This document shows positions 60,043-64,000 of a stretch of DNA of 64,000 nucleotides, in pieces. The notes under the pieces were generated by a model. That model was not told the origin of the DNA and made no database searches. It saw nothing but the letters and a program-made list of their open reading frames with translations. Made by a program: the position numbers and the translations under genes. How positions within the stretch are numbered: position 1 is the stretch's first letter; the number at the start of each line of letters is the position of its first letter. The DNA comes from JAUIIK01 sp041390865 (GTDB lineage Bacteria > Chloroflexota > Chloroflexia > Thermomicrobiales > CFX8): contig JAWKPC010000010.1 in assembly GCA_041390865.1 (NCBI GenBank), positions 82,270-146,269 on the forward strand. The letters are read 5' to 3'.

Positions 60043-62586
60043 GTGAGCGGCGAGTATTCTTCTCTACCTGATACCCTATCGCCCATTCTTCACCCCGATT
60101 CGGTCATGACTGGCGCCGAGGTGAACAATCCACTAGTCGACGTCCTCAAAATCCTCGTGAACGTCAGCGACGGCAGCAACACCCTGCAAGACGTTGCCGC
60201 CGCGATTCGTGATGCCTATCAGATCCGGGCGGTCGTCATCGCTCGCATCGACGTCGAAAACGTCCATTATATGGGTGTCGCCGCGCCGGACGGGTTCGAG
60301 CCGGACCGCGTATCGCCGGGTGAGTCCATATTTCGACGGATCATGACCGATCTCGATTTCGACGCCCGGATCGTCGACATCCAGGGCACCGCCGAGCAAC
60401 ATCAGCTCGGTTTCGGGGCCGCGAGCGAAATCGCCGCTCATATCGTTCCCGTCTCAATATCGGATACTGAAGCCTGCGCCATCGCTGCCTTCGACACCCG
60501 CGAGCATTTAGATCGCGCCAGGCTGCGCGAGACACTCATCGCGACCGGCCTGATTCTGGCCGCGAATCTGCGTGCCGCCGCGCAGGTGTCCTCCGAGCGC
60601 CAGCACCTTGACCGCCTGATCCGGCTCCAGAATTTGACGGACCGGATTATCCGCCATGACGGGCTGATCGACGATGGACCCGACATCCTCGAAGACATCG
60701 CCGATGTGTTCGATTTTGACGCGGTCCGCCTTGGGCTCGTTCTCTCGAATGAGATTCAGTTCTTCCGAACCTACCGGGACGCAGCCAAGCGCAAGTCCCC
60801 GGTTACAAGCGTCGAGTGCGGCCCCAGCCTTGCATCGCGGGTCGTGCGGACCGGCAATCCACAGTTCGTCCACCACCCCGAGCCGCAAGACGACCACAGC
60901 ACCTACGATTTCGAGGTCAGGCAGCTCATCTGCGTCCCGGTGCGAATCGGTGGAGAGATCGCCGGCGTGCTCAGCGCCGCCAACAACGGCGGTCGCGCGC
61001 TCGTCATCGACGACCTCAGCACCCTGATGATGCTGGCGGAGAGCATCGGGCTCGTCCTCGCGAACTTTCGCCGGATATACGAGGTTGAACGGCGCAACCA
61101 TCAGCTACGACTGGTCGACAGTCTGGTGACCTTCATCGCCGAGCGGACGATGATCCAGCAAGCGGTTCCGGAAATTGCCAGGCTGATCGCGGACCGTTTC
61201 GCGTTCCAGCTCGTCAGCATCGGACTGATCAATGGTCGGCGGATCAATTTCACGCTGGCATCGGTCAACGTCCCGATGCCGCCGATCAAGGGCATCGACG
61301 GCCGCTTCCCGATCGACCGCGGAATTCCGGGTCGAGTCATCCGCACCGGCAGAGCCGAGCTGATCCAGGATATTCGAAGTGATCCAGATTTCGTAGCCAC
61401 CGGTTGGGACGCCCGTTCTGCGATCTGCGTCCCGATCCGTGCAAACGGCACGATCATGGGCGTTCTTCACGTCGAATCCGGACCGGAACGCCCGCTTGAC
61501 GATGCGGACCTTGAAGTCCTTCAGATCATCGCCCGGCACCTCGGCATCGGTTTCGAGAGCGAAGCGCTGCTCAATTCGGAGCGGTCGGCTCGGCGCGCCG
61601 TTGAAGCGATTCAACAGGTTTCGACGATGGTGACAAGCACGCTGGACGTGGACGAAGCATTGCGGCGCATCGTCGACACGCTCGGCGGGCACTTCGAGTA
61701 CCGCTACGTCGTGGCGGGGCTCACGGAAGGCCAGTATGTCCAGCCGAGCGCGGCACACGGGATAGCCCTCGAACGTCTCGTGCGCATTCCGGTCAATACG
61801 TCCGACATCGGCCGGGTTGCAGTGACCGGAGAGAGCCTGCTCGTCCAGAATGTATCCTCTGAAACGAATCTCCAGCTCGACGCGTTCCCGGACGCATCGT
61901 CGCTGATCGCTGCGCCAATCGAGCGAGACGACGTCATCCTCGGCGTCCTGATCGTTATCAGCGCCCGTGATCGGCGGTTCGAGGAGCGCGACGTGACGAT
62001 GCTGGAGATGTTTGCCCAGCATGCCGGTGTCGTGCTCGACAACGCGCGCATGTATGAGGAAGCGCGCCGGATGGCCTATATCGACCCGATGACGCAGCTT
62101 CCGAACCACCGCCACTTCCAGGAGCGTTTTCAGAGCGACCTGAAGAATGCAATCGACAGCGGCCGGCCGATGTCCATCCTGGTCATCGATCTCGACGGGT
62201 TCAAGGAAACGAACGACCGGTTCGGCCATCTCGAAGGCGACGCTGTCCTGACAGCCGTAGGCCGGCGCCTGACGGCAAGCCTGCGAAGCTGGGACCTGAT
62301 GGCCCGTTACGCTGGCGATGAATTCATCGCGCTGTTGCCGAACACGGACGTGGAAGCGGCGATGCAGGTTGGCGAGCGCCTCTGCGCCGCTATTGGTGAC
62401 GAACCGTTCGATATCTCTACCGGGGAAACGACGCGGCTGACCGCTTCAGTCGGAGTCGCAACCTATCCGCTACACGGCCAATCGACTCGAGAGCTTCTCA
62501 CGTCGGCGGACAACGCGATGTACGTCGCCAAACGGGCGGGTCTCAACCAGGTCCGCCAGGGACGTCGGGTCTCGCGGCGGATGTAG
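60043..62586 (+). CDS. Four-GAF diguanylate cyclase (GGDEF)
   Basis: This 847-residue cytosolic protein has four GAF-like sensory domains in series (roughly residues 30-185, 195-345, 360-510 and 520-665) and a C-terminal GGDEF domain (about 680-845). The active site reads RYAGDEFIAL; AGDEF is an accepted variant. An inhibitory I-site, R-S-W-D, lies exactly five residues before it, so product feedback is likely. DIDGFKETNDRFGH-like blocks (DLDGFKETNDRFGHLEGD) bind metal and GTP. GAAGGA 7 nt upstream favours GTG 60043 over TTG 60028. It should make c-di-GMP in response to several small ligands or redox cues; the HD-GYP protein 8 kb away can degrade it. Confidence 0.93.
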   Translation: MSGEYSSLPDTLSPILHPDSVMTGAEVNNPLVDVLKILVNVSDGSNTLQDVAAAIRDAYQIRAVVIARIDVENVHYMGVAAPDGFEPDRVSPGESIFRRIMTDLDFDARIVDIQGTAEQHQLGFGAASEIAAHIVPVSISDTEACAIAAFDTREHLDRARLRETLIATGLILAANLRAAAQVSSERQHLDRLIRLQNLTDRIIRHDGLIDDGPDILEDIADVFDFDAVRLGLVLSNEIQFFRTYRDAAKRKSPVTSVECGPSLASRVVRTGNPQFVHHPEPQDDHSTYDFEVRQLICVPVRIGGEIAGVLSAANNGGRALVIDDLSTLMMLAESIGLVLANFRRIYEVERRNHQLRLVDSLVTFIAERTMIQQAVPEIARLIADRFAFQLVSIGLINGRRINFTLASVNVPMPPIKGIDGRFPIDRGIPGRVIRTGRAELIQDIRSDPDFVATGWDARSAICVPIRANGTIMGVLHVESGPERPLDDADLEVLQIIARHLGIGFESEALLNSERSARRAVEAIQQVSTMVTSTLDVDEALRRIVDTLGGHFEYRYVVAGLTEGQYVQPSAAHGIALERLVRIPVNTSDIGRVAVTGESLLVQNVSSETNLQLDAFPDASSLIAAPIERDDVILGVLIVISARDRRFEERDVTMLEMFAQHAGVVLDNARMYEEARRMAYIDPMTQLPNHRHFQERFQSDLKNAIDSGRPMSILVIDLDGFKETNDRFGHLEGDAVLTAVGRRLTASLRSWDLMARYAGDEFIALLPNTDVEAAMQVGERLCAAIGDEPFDISTGETTRLTASVGVATYPLHGQSTRELLTSADNAMYVAKRAGLNQVRQGRRVSRRM

Positions 62587-62774
62587 CGCGCCGGAAATCC
62601 CCGCTACACAGCACGTCCAGACACCCAATTGGCCTGATTTAGCCAGACCGACGCGATTGCGCACGTGCCGGAACACACCGTTTCCTACCGTCGTTCAGAG
62701 AAGTACCTTCTCGGATGTGCAGGAATGGTTCTCACGTCCTGCCGAATGCTCGTCGTTTTCTGCAGCGAGAGAGA

Positions 62775-64000
62775 TCAGTCTGCTGAAGCAGCCTGAACGG
62801 CCGGTTCGGCGAGAACCGGCGTCTCGATCGCCCCCGACGGCTCACGGATGAACAGGCTCGCCGCTGTCGCATTGATCATCGAGACGAACGCAATGACGAG
62901 CATGATGTTGTAACTCCCGAACTGATCGTAGATCAGCCCGCCGAAGAATGCGCCGGCCGCGGCGAAGAATTGGTGGTACATGAAGAGCGTGCCGACCAGC
63001 GAACCGACCGCGCGCCGGCCGAAGAGGTCGATAATCGACGCCGACACCACCGGGGCATTCGACCGCGACAATCCGAAGAGAAGCGCCGCGGCATAGAGCA
63101 TCGTCGCCCCCGACAGATTGAAGAGCATCAGGATCGAGACGCCGCGCATCGCGTAGAGGCCGGCGAGGATGTACTTTCGGCTGACCCGGTCGGAGATCGC
63201 GGCGATTCCCAGATTCGCGATGATGCTGGTGCCGCCGGTCAGGCCAAGCGCGATCCCGGCCTGTTGGGCCGAGATGCCGGCGTCCGTCGCCAGGGGAACG
63301 AGGTGAGCGGTCAGGAAGAAAATCGTGAATCCGCAGGCCATGAATCCGCTTGCCAGCATCCAGAATGACCGCGAGCCCCAGGCGACGTTCATGTCCGCCC
63401 GGATCATCTCGTTCGTGATGCAGTCCGGGGCCGGGCGCGGTTCCGCCGAAACGGCGACGATCTCATCGGCGTCGTCAGGTGCGGCGCGCTTGAGGAGGAG
63501 GAAGACTGGTGGGATCAACAGCGCGGATGCCACGCCAACCACAACGAACGCCGTCTGCCACGAGAACTGGATGATCACCATCGTCGTCAGCGGCGCGAGC
63601 AGGAGCTGCCCCGCGCCTAGACCGGTTGCGCCGATACTCAGTGCCAGGCCGCGCCGCCGGATGAACCAGCGAGAGAGCAGCGCCGTCGTGGCGGCAATGC
63701 CGGTGAAGCCGAAGCCGGCGCCGATCAGCACGCCATAGAAGATGTAGATCTCGACCAAACTATTGGCGGTGGCCATCAGAACCATGCCGAGCGCGTTGAG
63801 GGCAACGCCAACGGTGAGGACACTCCGGGGGCCATAGCGGTCGGAAATTCGTCCGGCGAAGGGCGGGATGATGGCCGACATGATCGCGAAGATCGAGATC
63901 GAGAGGGAGATATCGGCCCGGGACCAGCCGAAATCATCGATCATCGGCTTGATGAAGACACCGAAACCCTGATTGATACCCGCGCTGAAGAAGCCGATCA
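62775..64000 (-). CDS. MFS transporter (OFA/monocarboxylate-like), N-terminus outside window
   Basis: The open frame runs to the window edge. The first residues visible are IGFFSAGINQGFGVFIKPM, followed by IDDFGWSRADISLSISIF, the classic helix 1-2 region of the monocarboxylate/oxalate-formate branch of the major facilitator family. RISDRYGPRSVL is motif A. About eleven helices are visible, with a central loop holding AEPRPAPDCITNEMIRAD. The start therefore lies beyond base 64000. Cargo is unknown, perhaps an organic acid. The 188 bases between its stop and the GGDEF gene contain nothing I recognise. Confidence 0.85.
   Translation of the reverse strand, partial: IGFFSAGINQGFGVFIKPMIDDFGWSRADISLSISIFAIMSAIIPPFAGRISDRYGPRSVLTVGVALNALGMVLMATANSLVEIYIFYGVLIGAGFGFTGIAATTALLSRWFIRRRGLALSIGATGLGAGQLLLAPLTTMVIIQFSWQTAFVVVGVASALLIPPVFLLLKRAAPDDADEIVAVSAEPRPAPDCITNEMIRADMNVAWGSRSFWMLASGFMACGFTIFFLTAHLVPLATDAGISAQQAGIALGLTGGTSIIANLGIAAISDRVSRKYILAGLYAMRGVSILMLFNLSGATMLYAAALLFGLSRSNAPVVSASIIDLFGRRAVGSLVGTLFMYHQFFAAAGAFFGGLIYDQFGSYNIMLVIAFVSMINATAASLFIREPSGAIETPVLAEPAVQAASAD

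Noticed and set aside
62587..62774. tRNA or small RNA in the gap before the last MFS gene
   Set aside because: I found no T-loop-like GTTCGAATC block, cloverleaf pairing or terminator. The same check of the other larger gaps was also negative.

Overview
The window is 64 kb of GC-rich bacterial DNA carrying about 49 protein genes. I found no rRNA, tRNA, CRISPR array or insertion sequence. Gene content points to Chloroflexota, most likely class Thermomicrobia. The clues are secreted proteins with the recurrent ETGH/FERR module, twin-arginine-type lipoprotein substrate-binding proteins with poly-Asp spacers, an F420-type (Ddn) reductase, an M81 MlrC-like protein and a hydroxyacid-oxoacid transhydrogenase. 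The assignment is inferred from family knowledge, not proven. By my count about 30 of 49 genes end in TAG, 15 in TGA and 4 in TAA, which is unusual for GC-rich DNA.

Layout. 0-5 kb: truncated dynamin-like GTPase, SnoaL-like protein, M81 protein, a Kam/NpmA-family 16S rRNA m1A1408 methyltransferase and an Hsp20 gene with a clear promoter and terminator. 5-11 kb: two tandem secreted trypsin-like proteases sharing an uncharacterised module; one carries LamG-like domains, the other a CAP domain. 11-19 kb: M28 peptidase, peptide/nickel-type solute-binding lipoprotein, Fe-dependent transhydrogenase, an alpha/beta-hydrolase-domain gene broken by an in-frame TAA, and a Ddn-type reductase. 19-24 kb: AI-2E-type membrane protein, topoisomerase IB, SDR enzyme and DppBC-type permeases (dppB frameshifted in its last codons). 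24-29 kb: a tight MFS / serine hydrolase / cyclase / membrane-protein operon. 29-38 kb: a secreted double-propeller ScyD/ScyE-like protein, TetR regulator with a palindromic operator, an MMPL transporter with two frameshifts, and a secreted propeller-BACON protein. 38-41 kb: a chemotaxis patch (one MCP, one MCP 3' remnant, one small frameshifted gene). 41-44 kb: two related membrane proteins, a flavoprotein and an SDR with an in-frame TAA.

44-51 kb is the most coherent metabolic region. A DinB protein and a JAMM-peptidase/aspartate-racemase fusion run divergently from aminotransferase, class A beta-lactamase-like hydrolase, PLP decarboxylase and renal-type dipeptidase. Three of the junctions overlap by 4 nt. 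The set would suit uptake and turnover of D-amino-acid-containing or peptidoglycan-derived peptides (inference). An HD-GYP protein at 51 kb and a four-GAF GGDEF protein at 60 kb make and break c-di-GMP. 52-58 kb is a minus-strand run: CBS/zinc ribbon, CitE-like lyase, SCO, PCu(A)C, YtkA/FixH-like lipoprotein, polyferredoxin and beta-lactamase fold. Its middle is a copper-delivery module for a CuA-type oxidase or a related enzyme. 58-64 kb: an unknown PD-(D/E)XK-like protein coupled to RidA, the GGDEF protein and a truncated MFS transporter.

Single- and double-base losses in C/G runs recur at 23.2 kb and between 34.8 and 41.3 kb. Conceptual repair of each restores a family-typical protein, so I suspect consensus errors or recent decay rather than biological fusions.
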